A program made the position numbers and the translations under genes. Positions 1-5,300 of a stretch of 5,434 nucleotides of DNA are shown here, piece by piece. The notes below the pieces were generated by a model, which saw only the letters and a program-made list of their open reading frames with translations, was not told the DNA's origin and made no database searches. The number at the start of each line of letters is the position of its first letter. Position 1 is the stretch's first letter. The DNA comes from an uncultured Candidatus Planktophila sp. (GTDB lineage: Bacteria; Actinomycetota; Actinomycetes; Nanopelagicales; Nanopelagicaceae), in the NCBI GenBank assembly GCA_937975715.1, contig CALJUA010000104.1:1-5434 (forward strand), read 5' to 3'.

Positions 1-601
1 CAGATGCTGGTCGAACATCATACGCTGAGACAACTGCACCTAAACGACGAGCTGTTGCAATCGCCTGTAATCCTGCAACGCCGGCACCCAGTACCAAAAC
101 TTGAGCCGGTGTGACTGTTCCAGCAGCTGTCATCAGCAATGGGAAGAAGCGTGGTGAAAGTTCTGCACCAACAAGCGCCGCACGATAACCAGCACAGAGC
201 GCTTGAGATGAAAGCGCATCCATTGATTGAGCGCGAGAAATACGTGGAACGAGTTCAAGTGAGAAAGAAGTAACTCCTGCTGATGCTGCTGCATCAATTG
301 AATCAACTGCAGTTGTTGGTGATAGAAATGAAATTGTTACTGAACCTTTTTTAAGTTTCGACATCTGCGCTGCAGAGAGCGGTTGAACAGAGAGAACGAC
401 GTCAGCTCCTGATAAAACATCTCCAGAAACGATAGAAGCACCTGCAGATCGGTAAAGATCATCAGGTGCTTGCGATTCAACTCCGGCGCCACTTTCAATG
501 ACAACTTCATATCCCAGCTTGGTCAATTTACTAATGACATCAGGGACGAGCGCCACGCGCTTTTCGCCCTCTCGTATTTCCTTCGGGACGCAAACTTTCA
601 T
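1..601 (-). CDS. pntA: NAD(P) transhydrogenase alpha subunit, N-terminal part (cut by window edge)
   Basis: Proton-translocating transhydrogenase passes hydride between NADH and NADP+ at the membrane, coupled to proton movement. The alpha subunit carries the soluble NAD(H)-binding domain I. The first 200 codons are visible. The start MKVCVPKE, followed by GEKRVALVP (residues 12-20), is the usual AlaDh/PNT N-terminal signature. The stretch PRISRAQSMDALSSQA (119-134) contains the Arg-Gln-Asp loop of domain I (R120, Q125, D128), which contacts the NADP-binding domain. FFPLLMTAAGT (152-162) leads into the Rossmann motif GAGVAG (172-177). The ATG at 599-601 is the natural family start; the preceding bases hold only a weak Shine-Dalgarno match (AGGTAG). 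Whether domain II is fused or encoded separately (pntAA/pntAB) cannot be seen. The gene follows the terminator of the YccA-family gene, so it probably has its own promoter in about 602-680, although I found no convincing -35/-10 pair. Confidence 0.95.
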   Translation of the reverse strand, partial: MKVCVPKEIREGEKRVALVPDVISKLTKLGYEVVIESGAGVESQAPDDLYRSAGASIVSGDVLSGADVVLSVQPLSAAQMSKLKKGSVTISFLSPTTAVDSIDAAASAGVTSFSLELVPRISRAQSMDALSSQALCAGYRAALVGAELSPRFFPLLMTAAGTVTPAQVLVLGAGVAGLQAIATARRLGAVVSAYDVRPAS

Positions 602-678
602 GGCCAAAGGCTACCTACGCAGGCTGGGAGAACCTAGGGACTTGCGAGAGATAGCACTGCGCCATTTGTTAACTGCGC

Positions 679-721
679 CTCAGAAAAGAAACTGCCTGGA
701 GTGAAATCACCCCAGGCAGTT
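679..721 (-). terminator. Rho-independent terminator of the Bax inhibitor-1/YccA gene
   Basis: A strong inverted repeat pairs 690-699 with 712-721 (10 bp, core ACTGCCTGG/CCAGGCAGT). Beyond one A/C mismatch an inner GTG/CAC stem closes a 4-nt loop. Read on the minus strand, the stem is followed at once by the U-rich tail TTCTTTTCTG. On the plus strand no T-run follows. It lies about 19 bp past the stop codon of the minus-strand gene, so it most likely ends that transcript and separates it from pntA. Confidence 0.85.
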
Positions 722-739
722 CCGGTAATGCGTTAATTA

Positions 740-1486
740 TTAATCGCGACCTCGAAGGATCGAGATAAGGCGCAAGACCTCCATGTAGAGCCACACGAGT
801 GTGACCATGAGGCCGAATGCCATACGCCATGACTCTTCAGCAGGAACCTTTGCGGCAACTGCCTTTTCAATCTGGTCGAGATCCATCACGATAAACATTG
901 ATGCGAGAACCACGCCACCAATTGCGATGAGGGTACCTAGACCACCTGATGGGAAGCCGATAAAGATTGTTGCAACACCGAAGACAAGGTATCCAATCAG
1001 TGAACCCATCAAGACACGTGTGAACTTAGGTGTTACGCGAATCTTTCCGCTCTTGTATGCAACAAGAACGCCGGCAAATGCACACGCTGTTGCGACAACA
1101 GCTTGGCCAACGATGCCGTTGTAAGCAGATTCGTAGATCTGGCTGATTGTGCCGAGTGCAAGACCCTGTGCAACTGCATAAGCAATTACAAAACCTGGGC
1201 GCACCTTCTTTGAAAATGAATTGACGAGAGCAAGAATCAATCCGCCCACGACGCCAATCAGCGCAAGTGCAGGGTTAGCTGCACGCCATGCGAAAGCGCC
1301 AACCACAACTAGAACTGCAAAGAGTCCTGCTGTTTTGATGATGACATCATCGATTGACATTGGTGCTGAGTTGGGACGTGATTCAAGAGTATTAATATCT
1401 TGAGTTGATCCTTCGCGACCATCTAATACTTCTGGGTTGATACGAGCGAAACCGCGGCCGGTAAGGACTGGGTTAGAACTGCGCAT
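740..1486 (-). CDS. Bax inhibitor-1/YccA family membrane protein
   Basis: A 248-residue integral membrane protein of the Bax inhibitor-1/YccA (BaxI_1) family. Some relatives are pH-sensitive calcium leak channels; the role of the actinobacterial members is not established. The N-terminus MRSSNPVL is typical of the actinobacterial branch. A polar cytoplasmic stretch (about 9-45) is followed by seven hydrophobic segments near 51-68, 72-90, 97-115, 126-144, 157-177, 183-203 and 220-243. Acidic residues that family members keep in the last membrane segments are present: D202 and D204 (MDLDQIE) and E236 (YMEVLRL). The start is fixed by an excellent ribosome binding site, AAGGAG six bases before the ATG. 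The gene appears monocistronic, with a divergent neighbour upstream and a hairpin terminator downstream. The family call is firm; calcium or stress function is only an inference from distant relatives. Confidence 0.93.
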   Translation of the reverse strand: MRSSNPVLTGRGFARINPEVLDGREGSTQDINTLESRPNSAPMSIDDVIIKTAGLFAVLVVVGAFAWRAANPALALIGVVGGLILALVNSFSKKVRPGFVIAYAVAQGLALGTISQIYESAYNGIVGQAVVATACAFAGVLVAYKSGKIRVTPKFTRVLMGSLIGYLVFGVATIFIGFPSGGLGTLIAIGGVVLASMFIVMDLDQIEKAVAAKVPAEESWRMAFGLMVTLVWLYMEVLRLISILRGRD

Positions 1487-1492
1487 TAATCT

Positions 1493-1498
1493 CTCCTT
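1493..1498 (-). promoter_or_regulatory. Strong Shine-Dalgarno of the YccA-family gene
   Basis: The minus strand reads AAGGAG, then AGATTA, then ATG, giving a six-base spacing. It is the clearest ribosome binding site in the window and fixes the start at 1486. It also shows that the 1487-1500 interval serves the minus-strand gene, which argues against a plus-strand start at 1501. Confidence 0.85.
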
Positions 1499-1561
1499 TT
1501 ATGTGCAGGAAACGCCTCCCTGCAGCAGGTATAACGTACTGGAGATTCTTTATATTTCCCT

Positions 1562-1598
1562 GTGAAAGCATCTCTTCGCGTACTCTTTCACGCGTGAA
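1562..1598. promoter_or_regulatory. Divergent promoter region with inverted repeats and a putative leaderless start
   Basis: Between the divergent YccA-family gene and the small membrane-protein gene, GTGAAAG (1562-1568) is inverted as CTTTCAC (1585-1591). The second copy runs into a perfect 12-bp palindrome, TTCACGCGTGAA (1587-1598), which spans the proposed GTG start at 1594. TACTCT (1581-1586) matches the TANNNT form of an actinobacterial -10 box; initiation 7-8 bases later would fall on the GTG and make a leaderless mRNA. On the minus strand, TTATAC (1529-1534) is a possible -10 for the other gene. The repeats are seen directly; promoter and operator roles are inferred, and no good -35 is visible. 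Confidence 0.4.
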
Positions 1599-2004
1599 GA
1601 CCACTGCCTGGCTTAAGAACGAGAAGCACCGCCAGCTGATCGAACGTTGGTGGATAGTCATCGTTCTGGTCTGGGATATTTTCAAGACAATCGTGGTCGA
1701 CGAGACATTCGCTAAGTACGGAGTCAATCCTTATATCTACTTCGTCATCGTGGTCGCGATTGCAATTCCTTATGCAAAATCAACTGCCAAGATGCTCTTT
1801 GCAATACTCGCTAATCACTGGAGTAACGCCTTTAAATTCGGCCTGGTTGCGGTCGTACTGCACTTTGTGCCAGACATTTATATCTTGGTGACAGCCAAGC
1901 ATGTTCCGAGATCACTCTTCGATAGCTTTATCGTGATGATCATTATCTTTACGATTTTTGCTGTGCACGGTGCCATCACACATATTCGCGCCAATAAAAA
2001 GTAG
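1594..2004 (+). CDS. Unrecognised small membrane protein, four predicted membrane segments
   Basis: I do not recognise this protein. From the GTG at 1594 it has 136 residues: a short basic N-terminus (KTTAWLKNEKHRQLIER), then hydrophobic segments at about 19-35, 47-60, 82-99 and 112-129, and a basic tail ending ANKK. Charged or polar residues inside or next to the segments include D28 (VWDIFK), H90 and D94 (HFVPDIYIL), and H125 (VHG). They could matter for function, but no known motif is evident. The frame is open from an ATG at 1501, but that start would place 31 poorly hydrophobic residues ahead of the conserved-looking part, lacks a ribosome binding site and overlaps the upstream region of the divergent gene. 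The GTG lies 7 bases after a TANNNT box, fitting a leaderless transcript. A hairpin follows the stop. The membrane call is good; the start is moderately certain. Confidence 0.7.
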   Translation: MKTTAWLKNEKHRQLIERWWIVIVLVWDIFKTIVVDETFAKYGVNPYIYFVIVVAIAIPYAKSTAKMLFAILANHWSNAFKFGLVAVVLHFVPDIYILVTAKHVPRSLFDSFIVMIIIFTIFAVHGAITHIRANKK

Positions 2005-2016
2005 TTTAGAAAGATG

Positions 2017-2062
2017 AAAGCCCAAGCGATTTAGCTTTCGCTAGGGATCTCTCTTGGGCTGT
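2017..2062. terminator. Hairpin terminator, possibly bidirectional
   Basis: AGCCCAAG (2019-2026) pairs perfectly with CTTGGGCT (2053-2060). The 26-base interior can form a small second hairpin (AGCGA 2025-2029 with TCGCT 2038-2042, or TAGC with GCTA at 2032-2043). It begins 15 bases after the stop of the plus-strand membrane-protein gene, the expected terminator position. The plus-strand tail GTTGCTCAAT is only modestly U-rich; the minus-strand tail TTCATCTTTC is better. It may therefore also stop minus-strand read-through from the tRNA side. Confidence 0.5.
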
Positions 2063-2098
2063 TGCTCAATATTAATTTACCTTGAACATAAATTCAAT

Positions 2099-2107
2099 TT
2101 ATCCACA
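2099..2107 (+). promoter_or_regulatory. Single DnaA-box-like 9-mer
   Basis: TTATCCACA is an exact match to the classical DnaA box, in the AT-rich gap before the HEPN-like gene. No second box appears within the gap, and actinobacterial origins favour clusters of TTGTCCACA-like boxes, so this is not an origin. A single match could be chance or could mark DnaA-responsive control of the gene 42 bases downstream. Confidence 0.2.
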
Positions 2108-2148
2108 AGCACTCTCCGTATTTATTCAATTGCCGTAAATATCTCGGG

Positions 2149-2619
2149 ATGGACCACCGCAATGAGTTTGAAGGTTTTTTCCCCAAATACGCGAATGCAT
2201 TCGAGCTGATTGGCCAACTCGAACTCGCTTTGCGTTGGAATATTCCAACTGTCCTCAAGTCTTCGCAGGAATCGTCCACGTGGTACGAGCGTCTGCGACT
2301 TAAGGAGAGAAGGTTGCTGGATTTGAATCGAGCTCTCGGGAATAGTTCAGAGTTCCCAGAGCAATACTTGCCGTTCTCCTTTTGGAGGCATCTTCTTAGT
2401 GCTCAGCACTACGGAGATCTTTGGTTGCCTCACTTATACAAAGTCTTCGGAAATATCGAGAACCCTAAGGATTTCAACACTTTCACGGAAATAGATAAGG
2501 CGATGGACAGTGCATATAGATTAAGAAATAACTTGGCGCACTTCAATATTCAAAAGTTGCGCACAATAGATTTCGCTACTCAACGGGTCGAATGGCTGTT
2601 GGAAGTGATGATTGATTGA
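2149..2619 (+). CDS. HEPN-like (Abi-type) protein, putative RNase
   Basis: A 156-residue soluble, mainly helical protein with a C-terminal motif LRNNLAHFN (125-133). It contains R126-N127-x3-H131, the Rx4-6H signature of HEPN domains, many of which are metal-independent RNases in abortive-infection (Abi_2/AbiD-like, Swt1-like) and toxin-antitoxin systems. The early helix ELIGQLELALRW (19-30) resembles the start of Abi-like HEPN folds, and FSFWRHLLSAQHYGDLW (76-92) lies where such proteins carry their middle helices. The ATG at 2149 has only a weak CGGG upstream and may be leaderless or poorly translated. Its codons differ somewhat from neighbours: by my count 5 of 12 arginines use AGA or AGG, against 2 of 12 in the uracil-DNA glycosylase. 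No antitoxin or nucleotidyltransferase (MNT) partner is adjacent. It ends 26 bp from a tRNA 3' end, which suits a laterally acquired defence gene, but no integrase or repeat is visible. RNase activity is inferred. Confidence 0.65.
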   Translation: MDHRNEFEGFFPKYANAFELIGQLELALRWNIPTVLKSSQESSTWYERLRLKERRLLDLNRALGNSSEFPEQYLPFSFWRHLLSAQHYGDLWLPHLYKVFGNIENPKDFNTFTEIDKAMDSAYRLRNNLAHFNIQKLRTIDFATQRVEWLLEVMID

Positions 2620-2645
2620 AAACTCTTTGAAAAATCATGTTCTAG

Positions 2646-2718
2646 TGCCCCCGGTCGGACTCGAACCGACACTGGAAGGATTTTAAGTCCTCTGTCTCTG
2701 CCATTGGACTACGGGGGC
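2646..2718 (-). tRNA. tRNA with anticodon UAA (Leu-type codon UUA), short variable loop
   Basis: The minus strand folds into a 73-nt cloverleaf. A 7-bp acceptor (GCCCCCG/CGGGGGC) carries discriminator A. The D arm contains the conserved GG and pairs GTCC with GAC plus G across one bulged A. The anticodon stem GAGGA/TCCTT closes the loop CTTAAAA, giving anticodon TAA at 2683-2685. The variable loop is only five bases (CCAGT). The T arm is GTCGG-TTCGAGT-CCGAC. CCA is not encoded; CTA follows. The anticodon reads UUA (leucine), but bacterial tRNA-Leu normally has a long variable arm, so the charged amino acid is uncertain. It starts 39 bases after the uracil-DNA glycosylase stop on the same strand and could be processed from that transcript. 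A T-run (ATTTTTC) about ten bases past its 3' end may help termination. Confidence 0.93.
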
Positions 2719-2757
2719 CAATGCCCGCGAAGTCTACTAGTTCATGAAGGGTGCGAA

Positions 2758-3468
2758 TTAACCTTTCGCAGCACTCTTCATTACTGAATCCAGCATCTTC
2801 TCTGTCAGCTTTCCGGTGAATGTGTTCTGCTGGCTTGGGTGATAGCAACCAATGACTTGGCGCTTTTTTCCATCAGGGCCGGAAAAAGAATACTTCTCGC
2901 CGTGGCCGAACTTTGGTTTAGGTGCAGGTATTGTGCAGCCAAGATCTTTCAGTGTTCTGTAAATCGAATCCCATGCAAGGCTTCCTAAAGCGAGAAATGA
3001 TTTTGCAGTAGGAAGCAATAATTCAATTTCATTTTCAAAAAATGGTGCACACGTTGCTTTCTCTTCGGTGCTGGGTTTGTTATCAGGTGGTGCGCATCGA
3101 ACCGCGCAAAGAATTCTGGTATCGATGAGTTCTTGGCCATCGTTGGCATAGGTACTTGTTGGAATCTTTGCCAGCCCTGCCTTGTGAAGTACTTTATAGA
3201 GCCAATCCCCTGATGAATCGCCTGTGAATACTCGCCCTGTGCGATTGGCGCCATGGGCACCTGGTGCAAGACCGAGAATGATCAACCGTGCATCTGATGG
3301 ACCAAAGCCAGGAACAGGCTTTCCCCAATACTTCTCATTTTGATATGACTTCCGCTTTGTAACCGCTACTTCTTCACGCCATTCAACTAAGCGCGGACAT
3401 TGACGACATTTCACAATCGCCTTATCAAGAAGCTCTAACTTCTTATACAAGCGACCAAGCCATTCCAT
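2758..3468 (-). CDS. udgB: Uracil-DNA glycosylase, family 5 (UdgB type)
   Basis: Removes uracil, and in characterised relatives hypoxanthine and other deaminated bases, from DNA to begin base excision repair. With the start at 3468 it has 236 residues. Four cysteines sit where the [4Fe-4S] cluster ligands are expected: C21 and C24 (CRQCPRLVEWRE), C125 and C140. Motif A is GLAPGAHGANRTG (66-78), which lacks the catalytic Asp or Glu of other uracil glycosylase families; this absence is characteristic of family 5. FTGDSSGDWLY (81-91) and motif B HPSQQNTFTG (210-219) complete the signature. The ATG at 3468 gives a normal lead-in to the first cysteine and overlaps the upstream phosphatase gene by 26 bp. 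A TTG at 3516 would add 16 residues and enlarge the overlap to 74 bp. No ribosome binding site is visible, so translation is probably coupled to the phosphatase gene. Confidence 0.93.
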   Translation of the reverse strand: MEWLGRLYKKLELLDKAIVKCRQCPRLVEWREEVAVTKRKSYQNEKYWGKPVPGFGPSDARLIILGLAPGAHGANRTGRVFTGDSSGDWLYKVLHKAGLAKIPTSTYANDGQELIDTRILCAVRCAPPDNKPSTEEKATCAPFFENEIELLLPTAKSFLALGSLAWDSIYRTLKDLGCTIPAPKPKFGHGEKYSFSGPDGKKRQVIGCYHPSQQNTFTGKLTEKMLDSVMKSAAKG

Positions 3469-4351
3469 CGAGAATGTCTGATTCGGATGCCACAAACTCA
3501 GTTGCGCCAGTTGCAATCATGATGCGATCGAGAACCAATGAGCCTGCGCCAATAACATCTACGCGACCTGGGTGCATATATCCGTGTGCACTACGTTGTT
3601 CGCGGGTTTCGCGCAATAGCTCGGTAGAGATCTGATGAGTGCGTTCTGCGCTGATTCGAGAGAGGTGAATTGCGTATCGGTCGTATGCAGGCAGGTCGAG
3701 AGCAGCAGCTGCAACTGTTGTTGCTGTGCCGGCAACCATGATGACTGTCTTCGCCTTAGTAATGGGCACTGTCTTTGCAGCTTGGCGAATGTTCTCGTCA
3801 ATATCTTCAATGGCAGATGCAATCTGTCCCGGATCTGGCTGATCACCTGTGAAATGTCGCTCTGTCATACGAACGCAACCAATATTCATGCTTCGTGCGG
3901 CTTCTACTGAATCTGTACCGAAGACGAACTCGGTAGATCCGCCGCCGATATCGATTACCAAGAATGGACCTTGTGACTTATCGAAATCCTTTGTTGCTCC
4001 CGCGAAAGATAGGGCTGCTTCAACTTCACCAGCGATGACTTCTGGTTCGATACCTAAGCGCTCTTTAACGCCATCGATAAAGAGGGCGCGGTTTGTCGCA
4101 TCTCTTGTCGCACTTGTCGCACAGAAACGAATCTTTTCAACACCGCGCTTTGCGATTTCAGCAGCATAAAGGTCTACTGCAGCAAGTGTGCGTGCAATTG
4201 CATCGGGATGGAATGCGCCAGTCTTATCCACGCCTTGGCCGAGACGGACGACCTCCATTTGGCGAGTAATCTCGCGAGAATTGTTGCCATCAATATCGGC
4301 GATCAATAAGCGAATTGAATTTGTTCCGCAATCAATAGCTGCTACTCGCAT
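3443..4351 (-). CDS. Ppx/GppA family exopolyphosphatase / (p)ppGpp-related phosphatase
   Basis: A member of the ASKHA-fold Ppx/GppA family, which releases phosphate from polyphosphate ends or hydrolyses pppGpp; sequence alone does not settle which. With the ATG at 4351 it has 302 residues, the short form with only the two actin-like domains and no C-terminal HD-like extension. The N-terminal phosphate-binding motif is IDCGTNSIRLL (6-16), the catalytic glutamate is probably E111 in AGEVEAALSF, the second phosphate loop is DIGGGSTEFVFG (134-145), and the GTATTVAAA loop lies at 208-216. SAHGYMHPGRVDVIGAG (254-270) is typical of the family's second half. GGAAG eight bases upstream supports this start; a GTG at 4369 adds six unlikely residues. 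It overlaps the DUF501 gene by 10 bp. Position after eno, divIC and DUF501 matches M. tuberculosis Rv1026 (Ppx2). A stringent-response or phosphate-storage role is likely but not specified. Confidence 0.93.
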   Translation of the reverse strand: MRVAAIDCGTNSIRLLIADIDGNNSREITRQMEVVRLGQGVDKTGAFHPDAIARTLAAVDLYAAEIAKRGVEKIRFCATSATRDATNRALFIDGVKERLGIEPEVIAGEVEAALSFAGATKDFDKSQGPFLVIDIGGGSTEFVFGTDSVEAARSMNIGCVRMTERHFTGDQPDPGQIASAIEDIDENIRQAAKTVPITKAKTVIMVAGTATTVAAAALDLPAYDRYAIHLSRISAERTHQISTELLRETREQRSAHGYMHPGRVDVIGAGSLVLDRIMIATGATEFVASESDILDGMAWSLV

Positions 4352-4839
4352 GGAAGGAACTTCCACCACTGAGGAAGACGCTCAAGCGCTTCATCTCCTA
4401 ATGGATTAACACCTTCGCCCGCAGAGAGGGAATGTGCAACCAAAGAGTGAAGACACTTCACGCGATCAGGCATTCCACCTGCAGAGATATTTTCAACTTC
4501 TGGAACATCGATGCCCAATGCGTTGCGAGATGCAATGTAATCATCATGTGCAGCTGCATATTCGCCAGCAAGCACCGCATCAGTCTTGAGGCGCTCGGTC
4601 ATTTCGCCCATCAAACCCGTTGTTTCAAGGGTAGATATCGCCGCCGTTAGACGAGGGCATGTTGCGTAATAAAAGGTAGGAAATGGTTCGCCATTGCTCA
4701 GACGTGGCGGTGTTTCTACAACCGCTGGATTTCCACATGGGCAACGATAGGAAATTGCATGGACATCGCGAGGAGTGCGACCAAGTTGGCGCTCAATAAC
4801 ATCGAGATCTTCTTGGGATGGAGTGCGACTGTCGGTCAC
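4342..4839 (-). CDS. DUF501 domain protein
   Basis: A 165-residue protein of the actinobacterial DUF501 family, function unknown, the counterpart of M. tuberculosis Rv1025 by position. After an acidic N-terminal helix (QEDLDVIERQLGR) come CPCG with C33 and C35, then PPRLSNGEPFPTFYYATCPRL with C61, and later GGMPDRVKCLHSLVAHSLS with C129, H131 and H136, ending in GVNPLGDEAL. The conserved Cys and His residues could bind a metal, but this is inferred. No signal peptide or membrane segment is visible, so it is presumably cytoplasmic. It starts with GTG at 4839, overlapping the stop of the DivIC-like gene by four bases (GTGA), which indicates translational coupling; AGG lies seven bases upstream. 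The constant linkage to a divisome gene and a Ppx phosphatase hints at a shared process, not yet defined. Confidence 0.9.
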   Translation of the reverse strand: MTDSRTPSQEDLDVIERQLGRTPRDVHAISYRCPCGNPAVVETPPRLSNGEPFPTFYYATCPRLTAAISTLETTGLMGEMTERLKTDAVLAGEYAAAHDDYIASRNALGIDVPEVENISAGGMPDRVKCLHSLVAHSLSAGEGVNPLGDEALERLPQWWKFLPCE

Positions 4840-5282
4840 TGCTTACCTGCTTCTGTAACGGAGGCGATCATTCTTGTGTACCAAGGCTGACCTTCTGGAA
4901 GATTTTCAACAACGCTGATGCCATTGTTATTTGGATCTTGAGAATCATCGCCACCAGTGACGATGTACTGACGCTCGCCCGGCATCACAAAGTGAAGTCG
5001 TTCGCGCGCTTGAGATTTAATGTAATTCGGATCTTGCCACAACGTTAACTCTTTGCGCGCTTCTTCAAGGGCTGCGTAATCACTTGAGAGCTGTGCTTTC
5101 AAAGCACTGATCTGTGCTCTTTGTGTGAAGTAATTCTTAATCGGTGGAGCTAGAAAGAGTGCAAGTGCAAAGAAGATTGCAGCAATAGCAAAGGTCCGGC
5201 CAGATCCCTGGTGACGGTTGAAGTTTAAGTTACGTGAACGGTAACTCTTTCTTCTCGCGCCACCAGAAGATCTGCGGACCAT
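4836..5282 (-). CDS. DivIC/FtsB-like septum formation initiator protein
   Basis: A 148-residue bitopic membrane protein of the FtsB/DivIC family, which with FtsL and FtsQ/DivIB homologues activates septal peptidoglycan synthesis. A basic cytoplasmic tail (about 1-29, rich in Arg, Lys and Ser) is followed by one membrane helix (about 30-47, AIAAIFFALALFLAPPI). A coiled coil (about 52-81, QISALKAQLSSDYAALEEA) leads into the family signature WQDPNYIKSQARERLHFVMPGE (82-103). The final 45 residues are extracytoplasmic, polar and variable. The ATG at 5282 fits the family; AAGG nine bases upstream is a weak ribosome binding site. Only 18 bases separate it from the enolase stop, so it is probably cotranscribed with eno, the usual actinobacterial arrangement. 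It corresponds to M. tuberculosis Rv1024. Confidence 0.92.
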   Translation of the reverse strand: MVRRSSGGARRKSYRSRNLNFNRHQGSGRTFAIAAIFFALALFLAPPIKNYFTQRAQISALKAQLSSDYAALEEARKELTLWQDPNYIKSQARERLHFVMPGERQYIVTGGDDSQDPNNNGISVVENLPEGQPWYTRMIASVTEAGKQ

Positions 5283-5300
5283 AAAAAAGCCTTGTACGCC

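Noticed and set aside
498..704. Plus-strand open frame across the pntA start and the terminator hairpin
   Set aside because: Its first half is antisense to conserved pntA codons and its end runs through the terminator stem; there is no ribosome binding site.
801..1124. Plus-strand open frame opposite the YccA-family gene (also 1221-1403)
   Set aside because: It lies entirely antisense to a well-supported membrane-protein gene, has shadow-type composition rich in Thr, Pro, Ala and Arg, and lacks any motif.
1501..1593. ATG at 1501 as the start of the plus-strand membrane protein
   Set aside because: It would add 31 residues unlike the rest of the protein, has no ribosome binding site, sits against the divergent gene's own Shine-Dalgarno, and uses the promoter region as coding sequence. 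The GTG at 1594 fits better.
1473..1727. Minus-strand open frame between the YccA-family gene and the membrane-protein gene
   Set aside because: It overlaps the YccA-family start and ribosome binding site and is antisense to the membrane protein; no recognisable domain.
2094..2279. Minus-strand open frame opposite the HEPN-like gene start
   Set aside because: A possible antitoxin was considered, but it is antisense to the HEPN-like codons and has no recognisable domain or ribosome binding site.
2683..2685. tRNA as an ochre (UAA stop) suppressor
   Set aside because: The anticodon is UAA, which pairs with codon UUA. Reading the UAA stop codon would need a UUA anticodon.
2642..2848. Minus-strand open frame reading through the tRNA and the glycosylase end
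   Set aside because: It translates the tRNA gene itself and overlaps the conserved C-terminus of the uracil-DNA glycosylase in another frame.
3635..3910. Cys-rich plus-strand open frame opposite the Ppx/GppA gene
   Set aside because: The cysteines come from reading the reverse of Ala/Thr codons; it is fully antisense to a conserved gene, as are the frames at 3849-4169 and 4188-4409.
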